Numbered from the stretch's first letter, positions 1-7,108 are shown. The stretch is 9,007 bases of DNA from an uncultured Erysipelotrichaceae bacterium (GCA_902795525.1 CADBLN010000138.1:1-9007); one strand, 5' to 3'. Notes: generated by a model not told the origin, from the sequence alone. Made by a program: numbers and translations.

Positions 1-1491
1 ATTTACTCGTTAATGGATCGCAACTTGATATTTGCGAATGACCCACAATATACAAAGCTGAATAATAATGCTAAGAAAATTTATTCTTATCAACAATGGC
101 AATCTTATGGTTATATCGAATATGATAACTATGAGCAGTACATTGGTCGTTTGTTTACTTCAGGAGACATTTCAGAAGAAGATTATAACGCTGCTAAAAG
201 ATTAGGCAGAACAGCAGCTCAAGACAGCAAAACAACACAAAAATATTTAAAACAATTCTCTGAATTCTATGAGAGTAAAGGTTGGAAAATTACTAGACTA
301 GACGCTATCTCATTTGGCGGCAATAGAATTGCTGCTGGTGGCGAACCTAGAGTCGTTGCAACTAGAGATATTCCATTAACAACACGTTTATGGAAATATT
401 TCTCAGGACTAATAAAAATTGAAGATATTAATTATGCATCTAATATAACCGGGGAACGGGGTTTAACGTTTACAGCTCACGACCCATTATATAAAGGAAA
501 GTTCGCACCTGCCATCATTGGTAATGGTACTGAACATAAATACTTATTATACTTTGATGAAACATTCCCATTTATTCATCAAAACATTGTAAAACTAAAA
601 TTAGGAACATCATATTCAGTTAAAAAGGGCATAGATGTATTTGATAACATGACTGCAAGACAAGGCTCTTATGTTATGAAAGAAGTAACATTCCCAACAG
701 GTTTGACTGAAATGAGTGCGGATGACTTGCATACAGCAACATATATTGCGAATTCACAAAACGCAACCCCAATCAATAGAGCACGTTTCGTTGATGACTA
801 TACTAATGTAGATACATATAAAAATAGTATGTCAAAAGTTGGTTTCTCGTTTGTGATTGGCATTATCGCAACAATCATTGCTTATGCAATAGGCATTCCA
901 GTAGGTGTGGTAATGGCTAGAAGAAAAGATGGCTTCTTAGATAAGCTGGGAACTATCTACATTATCTTTATCATTGCAGTTCCTTCACTTGCTTATATAT
1001 TCTTGTTTAAAGCAGTAGGGGGAAGGCTAGGATTACCTACCACATTTATTACAGAAAGATTGACAACTTCGATGTATATCCTACCAATTATTTCATTATC
1101 ATTACCATCAATAGCTGGTTTGATGAGGTGGATACGTCGTTATATGATAGATCAGATGAATTCAGATTATGTTAAGTTCGCAAGAAGCGGTGGCCTAACT
1201 GAAAATGAAATCTTCTCAAAACACATTTTAAAGAATGCTGCTATACCAATTATCCATGGTATTCCAGGATCAATATTAGGCTCAATAACAGGAGCTATTA
1301 TCACAGAACGTGTATATGTAGTACCAGGTGCTGGTAACCTATTAACAACAGCTATTAATAGCTACGACAATGGTGTCATTGTTGGATTAACATTGTTCTA
1401 TTCAATGTTATCAATCATCTCAATTATTTTGGGTGATATCTTGATGGCAACAGTTGACCCAAGAATTTCATACACAACTAAGAGTAGATAA
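1..1491 (+). CDS. oppB: Oligopeptide ABC transporter permease OppB (AmiC-type), 5' end missing
   Basis: One of two membrane permeases forming the channel of an oligopeptide importer. The frame is open to the left edge, so the ATG at 13 is probably internal. The visible N-terminus (LIFANDPQYTKL, then GYIEYDNYEQY) resembles streptococcal AmiC just after its first membrane helix, so I estimate about 30 residues including that helix are missing. Counting from the ATG at 13, residues 1-270 form a large, probably extracellular domain with the family patch FPFIHQNIVKLKLGTSY (185-201). Then come about five membrane segments (277-302, 312-333, 353-374, 413-431, 455-478). The cytoplasmic EAA loop that docks on the ATPase is at 385-409 (DYVKFARSGGLTENEIF). 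The end, LMATVDPRI, is typical of OppB. The large outer domain is normal for AmiC proteins but absent from short OppB/DppB. It is first in view of a co-directional operon; oppC starts 13 nt after its stop. Confidence 0.93.
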   Translation: MYSLMDRNLIFANDPQYTKLNNNAKKIYSYQQWQSYGYIEYDNYEQYIGRLFTSGDISEEDYNAAKRLGRTAAQDSKTTQKYLKQFSEFYESKGWKITRLDAISFGGNRIAAGGEPRVVATRDIPLTTRLWKYFSGLIKIEDINYASNITGERGLTFTAHDPLYKGKFAPAIIGNGTEHKYLLYFDETFPFIHQNIVKLKLGTSYSVKKGIDVFDNMTARQGSYVMKEVTFPTGLTEMSADDLHTATYIANSQNATPINRARFVDDYTNVDTYKNSMSKVGFSFVIGIIATIIAYAIGIPVGVVMARRKDGFLDKLGTIYIIFIIAVPSLAYIFLFKAVGGRLGLPTTFITERLTTSMYILPIISLSLPSIAGLMRWIRRYMIDQMNSDYVKFARSGGLTENEIFSKHILKNAAIPIIHGIPGSILGSITGAIITERVYVVPGAGNLLTTAINSYDNGVIVGLTLFYSMLSIISIILGDILMATVDPRISYTTKSR

Positions 1492-1496
1492 GGAGG
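1491..1496 (+). promoter_or_regulatory. Ribosome binding site deciding the oppC start
   Basis: AGGAGG lies 8 nt before the ATG at 1505 and shares its first base with the last base of the oppB stop codon. It selects 1505 over an in-frame ATG at 1454 that would overlap oppB by 38 nt and add residues unlike OppC. Confidence 0.85.
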
Positions 1497-1504
1497 ACAG
1501 TAAG

Positions 1505-2476
1505 ATGACCAATGAACAAGTCAAAGAATTAGGCTTATCTAAAGAAGAATTATTTTCTTTCGTTGACCATGATGAACTAGAATCAGAAAAGATTACTGCG
1601 CCTCGTTATTCGTACTGGCAGTCAGTATTTCGTGTATTCTTTAGAAAGAAGATAAATATCATAATATTATCTTTACTATTTATTATCATAATGTTTGCGT
1701 ATGTATATCCTATGATTTACAAATTTGATCCATATGCCAACTTAAACAATCCAACACTAAAGCACTTGAGTCCATCAAGAGCTATTGATGTGATGGGCTT
1801 TAATATTCATTCAATCTTAGGTACAGGAGCAAGTGGACAATCTACATTTGATGCCATTTGGAACGGCTCAAGAATTTCTATTTCACTGGCATTTGTTTGT
1901 GCTGCAATCAATATGACAATTGGTGTTATATTAGGAGCTGTTTGGGGATTCTCAAAGAAGGTTGATATCTTCATGATGGAAGTCTATAACATCTTAGGAA
2001 ATGTTCCATACATCTTATTCATTTCTGTCATGGTTATGTTGTTTAGTTCCAGCTTCTGGACAATGGTTTTTGCCTTAACAATAACTGGATGGTTGGGCAT
2101 TGCTTATTTTATTCGTACACAGGTTATCATCATTCGTGATAGAGAATACAATCTGGCAAGTAAATGTTTAGGAACTTCAACAATCAAAATAGCAATGAAG
2201 AATATCTTACCATTTATGACATCAATAATTGTTACATTGTTGGCTTCGGAGATTCCTTCATATATTTCTTATGAAGTATTCTTGTCATACATTGGTATGG
2301 GCTTAGCTGATATGTCATTAGGTAGATTAATATATGCTGCAGAAAGCTCAATGGTTACTCCAGGTTGGGAATTTGAATTCTGGAGTCCTGTAGCAATTTC
2401 GTCTATTATTACAGTTGTTCTATATATCGTTGGTCAGAACTTGGGTGATGCATCTGACCCTCGTACACACATGTAA
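1505..2476 (+). CDS. oppC: Oligopeptide ABC transporter permease OppC (AmiD-type)
   Basis: Second channel-forming permease of the importer, 323 aa, close to the usual length. A soluble cytoplasmic N-terminus of about 48 residues precedes the first membrane helix (49-69). An outer segment follows, with the family landmark LGTGASGQSTFDAIW (105-119), the counterpart of the LGTD..GRD motif of classical OppC. I see further membrane segments near 127-149, 167-182, 186-205, 235-255 and 295-314. The EAA coupling loop is at 213-236 (REYNLASKCLGTSTIKIAMK). The C-terminus, QNLGDASDPRTHM, is typical. The start at 1505 is fixed by the strong AGGAGG site. It sits between oppB and oppD, 12 nt before the oppD ATG, and is surely co-transcribed and assembled with OppB. 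Confidence 0.94.
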   Translation: MTNEQVKELGLSKEELFSFVDHDELESEKITAPRYSYWQSVFRVFFRKKINIIILSLLFIIIMFAYVYPMIYKFDPYANLNNPTLKHLSPSRAIDVMGFNIHSILGTGASGQSTFDAIWNGSRISISLAFVCAAINMTIGVILGAVWGFSKKVDIFMMEVYNILGNVPYILFISVMVMLFSSSFWTMVFALTITGWLGIAYFIRTQVIIIRDREYNLASKCLGTSTIKIAMKNILPFMTSIIVTLLASEIPSYISYEVFLSYIGMGLADMSLGRLIYAAESSMVTPGWEFEFWSPVAISSIITVVLYIVGQNLGDASDPRTHM

Positions 2477-2483
2477 GAGGTGA
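2477..2483 (+). promoter_or_regulatory. Ribosome binding site of oppD
   Basis: GAGGTGA directly follows the oppC stop and lies 5 nt before the ATG at 2489. A GTG at 2480 in the same frame falls inside this site and is therefore not the start. Confidence 0.8.
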
Positions 2484-2488
2484 TAGCT

Positions 2489-4237
2489 ATGAATGAAAAT
2501 AAAGTGCTATTATCCATAAAAGACTTAGAGGTTAAATTCAATGTTCGTGGCAGAGTTTTATCTGCAATTCGTGGAATATCTCTAGATATTTATGAAAATG
2601 AATCAATTGCAATTGTTGGTGAATCAGGTTCAGGTAAATCTGTATTTACAAAAACATTTGCAGGAATGTTAGACTCAAATGGCTTTATTAGTAATGGGAG
2701 TATCATTTTCCATGATCCTGAATTGGATGATACGGTTGTTTCTTACGATAATAAAGCTAGAAAGACAGTTGAAAAATGCTACAACAAATTAAATGAATAT
2801 TCAAAACTTGAATTTGGCGCAAACGTTCAAAAACAAATTGAGGCTCTAGAAGCTGAAAAGGTTGCGAAAGGTTCAATTAGTGAGGAAGAAAAGTCTGAGT
2901 TAACTTCTAAGATTGAAGATACAACTCATGAGCTAACAGAGCTTCAAAACTATAAACAAACACTAGATGATAAAGAGCAAATCCATGAAACAAATGAAAA
3001 AATTAAAACCATGGAGGCTGAATTAAAGGCTTTATCAGAACAATTGAGAGAAAAAGAAAAGGCAGCTAAAGCTGCATTAGAAGCTGATACATCTTATTTA
3101 TCTGATTTTAATAAAAGGATGGAAGAGCTGAAAGCAAAATACAAAGAAGCAACAAATCATGAGATTACTGATGAAGTTAAAGAAAGAAACATGTTGATTG
3201 CGAAAGAAATTATGCTTTCATGTGGGCGTTTTAGTTTTAGACATAGAACAAAATCAATTAATGGCTTATTAAATGAATTGAAGAACGCTATGATTGAAGG
3301 ATACGATTTAAATGATGACGATGTAAAGAACGCTATCTTTGATAATGTTACCTTTAGAGTAAAGTATCTAGATGAAACAGAACAGCAATTACATGGTACG
3401 ACAGTCATTAATCTAGCAAAGATTAAAAATGAAAAGGACTGGACCCAAATTAGAGGAAGAAAGATTGCTACTGTATTCCAAGATCCTATGACATCATTAA
3501 ACCCAATTATCACAATTGGAAAACAAATATCTTCAATTATCATTAAGCATCAAAAGTGCTCTGAGGTAGAGGCTAGAAGAAAAGCCATAGAACTAATGAA
3601 TAAAGTTGGCATTCCAAAGGCTGAAGAAAGATTTGATGACTATCCATTCCAATATTCTGGTGGAATGCGTCAAAGAATTGTTATTGCAATAGCTTTGAGC
3701 TGTCAGCCAAAGATTCTAATTTGTGATGAACCAACAACGGCATTGGATGTAACTATCCAAGCACAAATCTTGAAACTGATTAAAGACTTACAAAAAGAAT
3801 TTAATTACACAATCGTCTTTATTACTCACGACTTAGGGGTTGTTGCTAACGTTGCTGACAGGGTTGCCGTTTTATATGCTGGCCAAATTATTGAATTGGG
3901 AACAGTTGAAGATGTCTTCTATGATCCTAGACATCCATATACTTGGGCATTATTATCATCACTGCCTCAATTAGCACAAAGAAATACAGAATTATACTCA
4001 ATTACAGGTACACCACCATCACTATACAACAGCATAGTTGGTGATGCCTTTGCACCAAGAAATCCTTATTGTTTAAAGATAGATACAATTTTAGAACCTG
4101 AATTATTCCAGGTATCTGAAACACATTGGGCTAAAACATGGCTACTAGATGAGAGTGCCCCAAAAGTTGATAAACCAGAAATCATTAAAGATATTCATGA
4201 AAAACTCATTAAGGCATTCAATATACAGGAGAGTTAG
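2489..4237 (+). CDS. oppD: Oligopeptide ABC transporter ATPase OppD with a large coiled-coil insertion
   Basis: One of two cytoplasmic ATPases that drive peptide import. All nucleotide-binding motifs are present: Walker A GESGSGKS (44-51), Q-loop VFQDPMTSLNP (329-339), signature YSGGMRQR (389-396), Walker B ILICDEP (409-415), D-loop ALD (418-420) and H-loop ITHD (445-448). The C-terminal peptide-transporter extension starts near RHPYTWALLSSLPQL (481-495). The protein is 582 aa against roughly 320-360 for ordinary OppD. The excess lies between Walker A and the Q-loop, about 280 residues apart instead of about 50. The insert (roughly 80-315) is rich in Glu, Lys, Leu and Ala and looks coiled-coil at about 110-222; the rest is unrecognised. 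The usual C-terminal cysteine motif (GCxFxPRC, then further Cys) reads GDAFAPRN (518-525), so a family Fe-S site is probably lost. It is 2 nt from oppF. The ATPase call is firm; the role of the insert is unknown. Confidence 0.92.
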   Translation: MNENKVLLSIKDLEVKFNVRGRVLSAIRGISLDIYENESIAIVGESGSGKSVFTKTFAGMLDSNGFISNGSIIFHDPELDDTVVSYDNKARKTVEKCYNKLNEYSKLEFGANVQKQIEALEAEKVAKGSISEEEKSELTSKIEDTTHELTELQNYKQTLDDKEQIHETNEKIKTMEAELKALSEQLREKEKAAKAALEADTSYLSDFNKRMEELKAKYKEATNHEITDEVKERNMLIAKEIMLSCGRFSFRHRTKSINGLLNELKNAMIEGYDLNDDDVKNAIFDNVTFRVKYLDETEQQLHGTTVINLAKIKNEKDWTQIRGRKIATVFQDPMTSLNPIITIGKQISSIIIKHQKCSEVEARRKAIELMNKVGIPKAEERFDDYPFQYSGGMRQRIVIAIALSCQPKILICDEPTTALDVTIQAQILKLIKDLQKEFNYTIVFITHDLGVVANVADRVAVLYAGQIIELGTVEDVFYDPRHPYTWALLSSLPQLAQRNTELYSITGTPPSLYNSIVGDAFAPRNPYCLKIDTILEPELFQVSETHWAKTWLLDESAPKVDKPEIIKDIHEKLIKAFNIQES

Positions 4238-4239
4238 AT

Positions 4240-5550
4240 ATGGCTAAGAAAGAAAAAATACAACAACAAGCAACGGCCAAGACTTTACCTGAACATGGCC
4301 CAATTGCTGAAAATGGCAAAGAAATATTGCTGTCTTTAAAAAATGTAGACATTACTTTTGGTAAAGGTGAGACAGCTGTTGAAGCTGTTAGGAATGCTTC
4401 CTTTGATATTTACAAGGGAGAAACTTTCTCACTGGTTGGTGAATCTGGTAGTGGTAAAACTACCATAGGTCGTGCCGTTATTCGTGTTAATGAATTATCC
4501 GGTGGAGAGATTGATTATAAAGGTGTTAGGATTTCTGGCAAGATTCCTAAAGAATTAGACCGGGAAGTTATTAGAAATATTCAAATGGTCTTCCAAGATC
4601 CTGCAGCTTCTTTAAATGAAAGAGCTACAGTTGACTATATTATTTCTGAGGGCTTGTACAACTTTAAATTGTTTAAAGACGAGGCTGATAGAGTTAGAAA
4701 AGTTGAAGAAATGATCAATGCGGTAGGGTTGCTACCAGAACATTTGACACGTTATCCTCACGAGTTCTCAGGTGGACAACGTCAAAGAATTGGTTTGGCT
4801 CGTGCAATGGTTATGGAACCAGAATTGGTAGTTGCAGATGAACCAATTAGTGCATTGGATGTATCTATCCGTGCGCAGATCTTAAACTTGTTGAGAAAAT
4901 TCCAACAAGAAAAAGGTTTAACATATTTATTTATTGCCCATGACTTGTCAATTGTTAGATTTATTTCTGACCGAATTGCAGTTATTTACAAGGGTGATAT
5001 TGTTGAAATTGCTGAGTCCGATGAATTGTTTAATTTCCCATTACATCCTTATACTCACTCACTAATTTCAGCAATTCCTATTCCAGATCCAAAATTGGAA
5101 AAGAATAAAGTGTTATTTACTTACAATCCTGCAGTTCATGATTATTCAGTTGATAAACCTGAATTAGTGGATATTGGACACAATCACTTTGTTTATGGTA
5201 ATAAGGAAGAAATTGAAAGATATAAAGCAATTAGAGAAAAGAACGAACCAATTAAGACTATTAATGTTGTAACTTCTAGAGAAATAAAAGAAGAAGAGAG
5301 AATTAATACAGCAATTACTGAAGCAGAATTAGCGTTCTTAAAGAGACCTGTAAAAGATACTGGTAGTAATTGGTTTATTGTATTAGGTTTCTTATTGCCA
5401 ATTATCGCATATATTGCAAGCATTATTTACCTAAAGAAAGAATATGCATTCAATGCAAGAGCTTTACGCAAAGGAGCTTTGATTGGCTTGATAGTTAGAG
5501 CAATTATTTTAGTATTCTTTGCGTTGGCATTACTGTTAGTGGTGATTTAA
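4240..5550 (+). CDS. oppF: Oligopeptide ABC transporter ATPase OppF with a two-helix membrane tail
   Basis: Partner ATPase of OppD, 436 aa. Walker A GESGSGKTT (67-75), Q-loop VFQDPAASLNER (117-128), signature FSGGQRQR (176-183), Walker B LVVADEP (196-202), D-loop ALD (205-207) and H-loop IAHD (232-235) are intact, with a normal Walker A to Q-loop distance. HPYTHSLISAIPIPDP (269-284) opens the peptide-transporter extension. The following YNPAVHDYSVDKPELVDIG segment (295-313) is typical of Firmicute OppF and has no cysteine motif. Ordinary OppF ends soon after. Here a charged linker (about 323-372) leads to two hydrophobic segments, 377-398 and 414-436, separated by KKEYAFNARALRKGA, and the protein stops in LLLVVI. 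That tail recalls the two-helix C-termini of small zinc-ribbon membrane proteins of Firmicutes (GFxxPxxGxxxYL..., then KGALIG); this is recognition from memory. AGGAGAG at 4227-4233 gives a 6-nt spacing to the ATG. Confidence 0.92.
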   Translation: MAKKEKIQQQATAKTLPEHGPIAENGKEILLSLKNVDITFGKGETAVEAVRNASFDIYKGETFSLVGESGSGKTTIGRAVIRVNELSGGEIDYKGVRISGKIPKELDREVIRNIQMVFQDPAASLNERATVDYIISEGLYNFKLFKDEADRVRKVEEMINAVGLLPEHLTRYPHEFSGGQRQRIGLARAMVMEPELVVADEPISALDVSIRAQILNLLRKFQQEKGLTYLFIAHDLSIVRFISDRIAVIYKGDIVEIAESDELFNFPLHPYTHSLISAIPIPDPKLEKNKVLFTYNPAVHDYSVDKPELVDIGHNHFVYGNKEEIERYKAIREKNEPIKTINVVTSREIKEEERINTAITEAELAFLKRPVKDTGSNWFIVLGFLLPIIAYIASIIYLKKEYAFNARALRKGALIGLIVRAIILVFFALALLLVVI

Positions 5551-5551
5551 C

Positions 5552-6796
5552 ATGAAACGTACTTCTCGTAACAATATAACTAATTTAAAACCTGTTGAGA
5601 AAGTCGAACTTGATGAAAGCAATGTCAAGCGTAGACTTATATTAACTGTGTTAGCTTTAGCTGTTGCGGGAGTTGCTATAGGATATGGTATATCAACACT
5701 TACAAGTAGTTCAAAAGGTTGGAATACGATCGAAGTAAACTCGTCAGCACAGCTTAACAGTGGAAGCGAGTTTACTTTTTCTTATTATTTGGGAAAAAAC
5801 GGTTCACCAACTGCAGAAAGAAAAGCTTTAAGCTTGCTTTATACAGAGGCTTGTGAGCAAGCTTATGCAGACTTTGATGACTATAACATATATGAAGGAA
5901 TCAACAACATTAGATATATTAATGAGCACCCCAACCAAAAAATTCAAGTAAGTGACTATCTGTATGCCTCTTTATCTAAGATGGTAGGAAAGGGTGGAAG
6001 ATATCTATATCTAGGACCTTTATATGAGATTTATTGCAACGTGCTATATACCGATAATGATACTTCAGCTGAATTGTATGATGTTTGTTATAGTGAAGAA
6101 TATAGGGACTTTGCTCAGCAATTACTTTCATATATAAACAATTCTGAAAATGTGGAATTAGAACTTCTAGGCAATAATACAATTAGTTTAAATATTTCTC
6201 AGGAGTATTATGATTATTGCAAGGCGAATGGTGTTAAAAGCTTGATTAGCTTCAGTTGGTTAAGAAATGCCTTTATAATCGATTTTCTTGCCGGAAAAAT
6301 TATGAGTGCAGGTTATAATAACGGCAATTTAGCTAGCTGTGATGGTTATGCGATTAATTTTGGTGGCCAGGAAACTATTTTCAATTTATTTGATTGGTCT
6401 TCTAATAATATATTTCAAGCCGGAAGTATGGCTATAAAGGAGAAAGAAAATATTATAAACTTAAAGAGTTTTCCACTAACTCAGGAAGATAATGATTATT
6501 ATATTTATCAGGATGGGATAATTAGAACAGCCCATATTTCAAATGATGATATCTATAATATTGATAGACATCCTGAAAGCTTAATTGCTTATTCTAAAGA
6601 TGTTGCTTGTGCAGATATTGTTTTAGAAATTATGGCTGATTATTTAAATAAAGACTTTAATTATTCAGATTTTGGTAAATATGTATCTAAAGGCATCCAA
6701 TCAATTTATATAAAAGATAAGATGATATCCTTTACAGAGAAAGGACAAGTCATTGATTACGATAAGGATAATTACACTATAGAACATTTTGAATAA
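5552..6796 (+). CDS. Membrane-anchored, divergent ApbE-like (FAD:protein FMN transferase fold) protein
   Basis: A 414-aa protein with a basic cytoplasmic N-terminus, one membrane segment (about 29-47) and an external domain; no lipobox cysteine is seen. Order and spacing of the external domain match ApbE flavin transferases. INNIRYINEHPNQKIQVSDYL (117-137) corresponds to the region reading like ISRLN...VSPEL. GRYLYLGPLYEIY (149-161) matches the G.FD.TVGPL..LW region. LRNAFIIDFLAGKIMSAG (237-254) aligns with the flavin-binding IAKGYAxDxAxxLLxxxG. GYAINFGG (265-272) aligns with ALVNLGG. CADIVLEIM (353-361) aligns with LADALATAL. Key positions differ: the Lys-Gly of KGYA is Asn-Ala, and the metal-binding Thr four residues after the retained Asp355 is Glu359. 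It may therefore be a non-catalytic relative. It starts 1 nt after oppF (weak SD GGTGAT) and ends the operon at a terminator. A function linked to the transporter is inferred from position only. Confidence 0.6.
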   Translation: MKRTSRNNITNLKPVEKVELDESNVKRRLILTVLALAVAGVAIGYGISTLTSSSKGWNTIEVNSSAQLNSGSEFTFSYYLGKNGSPTAERKALSLLYTEACEQAYADFDDYNIYEGINNIRYINEHPNQKIQVSDYLYASLSKMVGKGGRYLYLGPLYEIYCNVLYTDNDTSAELYDVCYSEEYRDFAQQLLSYINNSENVELELLGNNTISLNISQEYYDYCKANGVKSLISFSWLRNAFIIDFLAGKIMSAGYNNGNLASCDGYAINFGGQETIFNLFDWSSNNIFQAGSMAIKEKENIINLKSFPLTQEDNDYYIYQDGIIRTAHISNDDIYNIDRHPESLIAYSKDVACADIVLEIMADYLNKDFNYSDFGKYVSKGIQSIYIKDKMISFTEKGQVIDYDKDNYTIEHFE

Positions 6797-6824
6797 CAAC
6801 TCCTAATTGTTGGAGTTGTTTTAT
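6795..6824 (+). terminator. Rho-independent terminator of the opp operon
   Basis: AACAACTCC (6795-6803) and GGAGTTGTT (6812-6820) form a perfect 9-bp stem with an 8-nt loop, running into a T-rich stretch (TTTTATTTTAT). The left arm begins inside the stop codon of the ApbE-like gene, so transcription ends right after it. Confidence 0.9.
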
Positions 6825-6872
6825 TTTATCTACTAATTTATAAGAATTTGGTTAATTCATAGCTTGAAGATG

Positions 6873-6899
6873 TGTCCCATTTTTGTGAAATGAGTGACA
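6873..6899. repeat. Imperfect inverted repeat
   Basis: TGTC-c-CATTT (6873-6882) and AAATG-agt-GACA (6888-6899) pair around a TTGTG centre. It lies more than 200 nt upstream of the marR-nrdG fusion and has no T-tract, so it is not a terminator. It could be a protein-binding site or part of the end of a decayed mobile element. Confidence 0.4.
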
Positions 6900-7011
6900 G
6901 GAAAATAGGCTTTTCTATAAAACTCTATACATCCACATGCTGGTTTAAGCAGCTGGTATTGATCGAGGGGGTTCTAAATTATCCGGAAAGCTTGAAAAAT
7001 TTTTGTGAAAT
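6879..7011 (+). repeat. 13-bp direct repeat pair, 120 bp apart
   Basis: ATTTTTGTGAAAT occurs identically at 6879-6891 and 6999-7011. The flanking bases on both sides differ, so the identity is exactly 13 bp. A third partial copy, TTTGTGAAA (7011-7019), follows the second directly and makes a tandem 9-mer at 7002-7019. The repeats may be regulator sites or the scars of an inserted or lost element. Confidence 0.6.
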
Positions 7012-7034
7012 TTGTGAAATATGAATCATTGGCA

Positions 7035-7063
7035 TTGATTTTAATTGATAGAAAATCTATAAT
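7035..7063 (+). promoter_or_regulatory. Predicted sigma-A promoter of the marR-nrdG/nrdD operon
   Basis: TTGATT at 7035-7040 (-35) and a consensus TATAAT at 7058-7063 (-10) are separated by the ideal 17 bp. Transcription should begin near 7069-7071, giving a leader of about 45 nt before the ATG at 7115. It lies 210 bp beyond the opp terminator, so the nrd genes form their own unit. Confidence 0.75.
7048..7060. promoter_or_regulatory. Candidate operator palindrome over the -10 box
   Basis: ATAGA-aaa-TCTAT is a perfect inverted repeat, with one further matching T/A pair outward at 7046/7062 after a mismatch. It covers the end of the promoter spacer and the first half of the -10 box, where a bound dimeric repressor would block polymerase. 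The MarR domain encoded just downstream is the natural candidate to bind it. This is inferred; the palindrome is short and AT-rich. Confidence 0.4.
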
Positions 7064-7075
7064 ATTTTTGAAAAG

Positions 7076-7089
7076 GTTGGAAATCCAAC
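7076..7089. promoter_or_regulatory. Small inverted repeat in the nrd leader
   Basis: GTTGG-AAAT-CCAAC forms a perfect 5-bp stem with a 4-nt loop, extendable by one G-T pair. It begins about 5-7 nt after the predicted transcript start. It may be a second operator half-pair for the MarR domain or a 5' hairpin that stabilises the mRNA. No T-run follows, so it is not a terminator. Confidence 0.4.
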
Positions 7090-7104
7090 TAATCAATAAT
7101 TTTT

Positions 7105-7108
7105 GAGG
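7105..7108 (+). promoter_or_regulatory. Ribosome binding site deciding the marR-nrdG start
   Basis: GAGG lies 6 nt before the ATG at 7115. A TTG at 7103-7105 in the same frame overlaps this site and would add only four residues, so ATG 7115 is taken as the start. Confidence 0.75.

Noticed and set aside
13..15. ATG at 13 as the true start of oppB
   Set aside because: The frame is open to the left edge and the protein would lack the first membrane helix present in AmiC-type permeases.
1454..1504. Upstream ATG start for oppC
   Set aside because: It would overlap oppB, lacks its own ribosome site and adds residues unlike OppC, while ATG 1505 has an ideal AGGAGG.
1811..1855. TGAS in the outer part of OppC as a flavinylation site for the ApbE-like protein
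   Set aside because: The residues are part of the LGT...GQS landmark normal for Ami-type OppC, the acidic residue of flavinylation motifs is missing, and the ApbE-like protein looks catalytically altered.
3157..3543. 128-aa open frame on the - strand inside oppD
   Set aside because: It lies wholly opposite a well-supported gene and has no recognisable protein pattern; it arises from the composition of the oppD coding strand.
6916..6932. Second promoter using TATAAA or TATACAT as the -10 box
   Set aside because: No acceptable -35 element lies 16-18 bp upstream of either, unlike the TTGATT-17-TATAAT pair further on.
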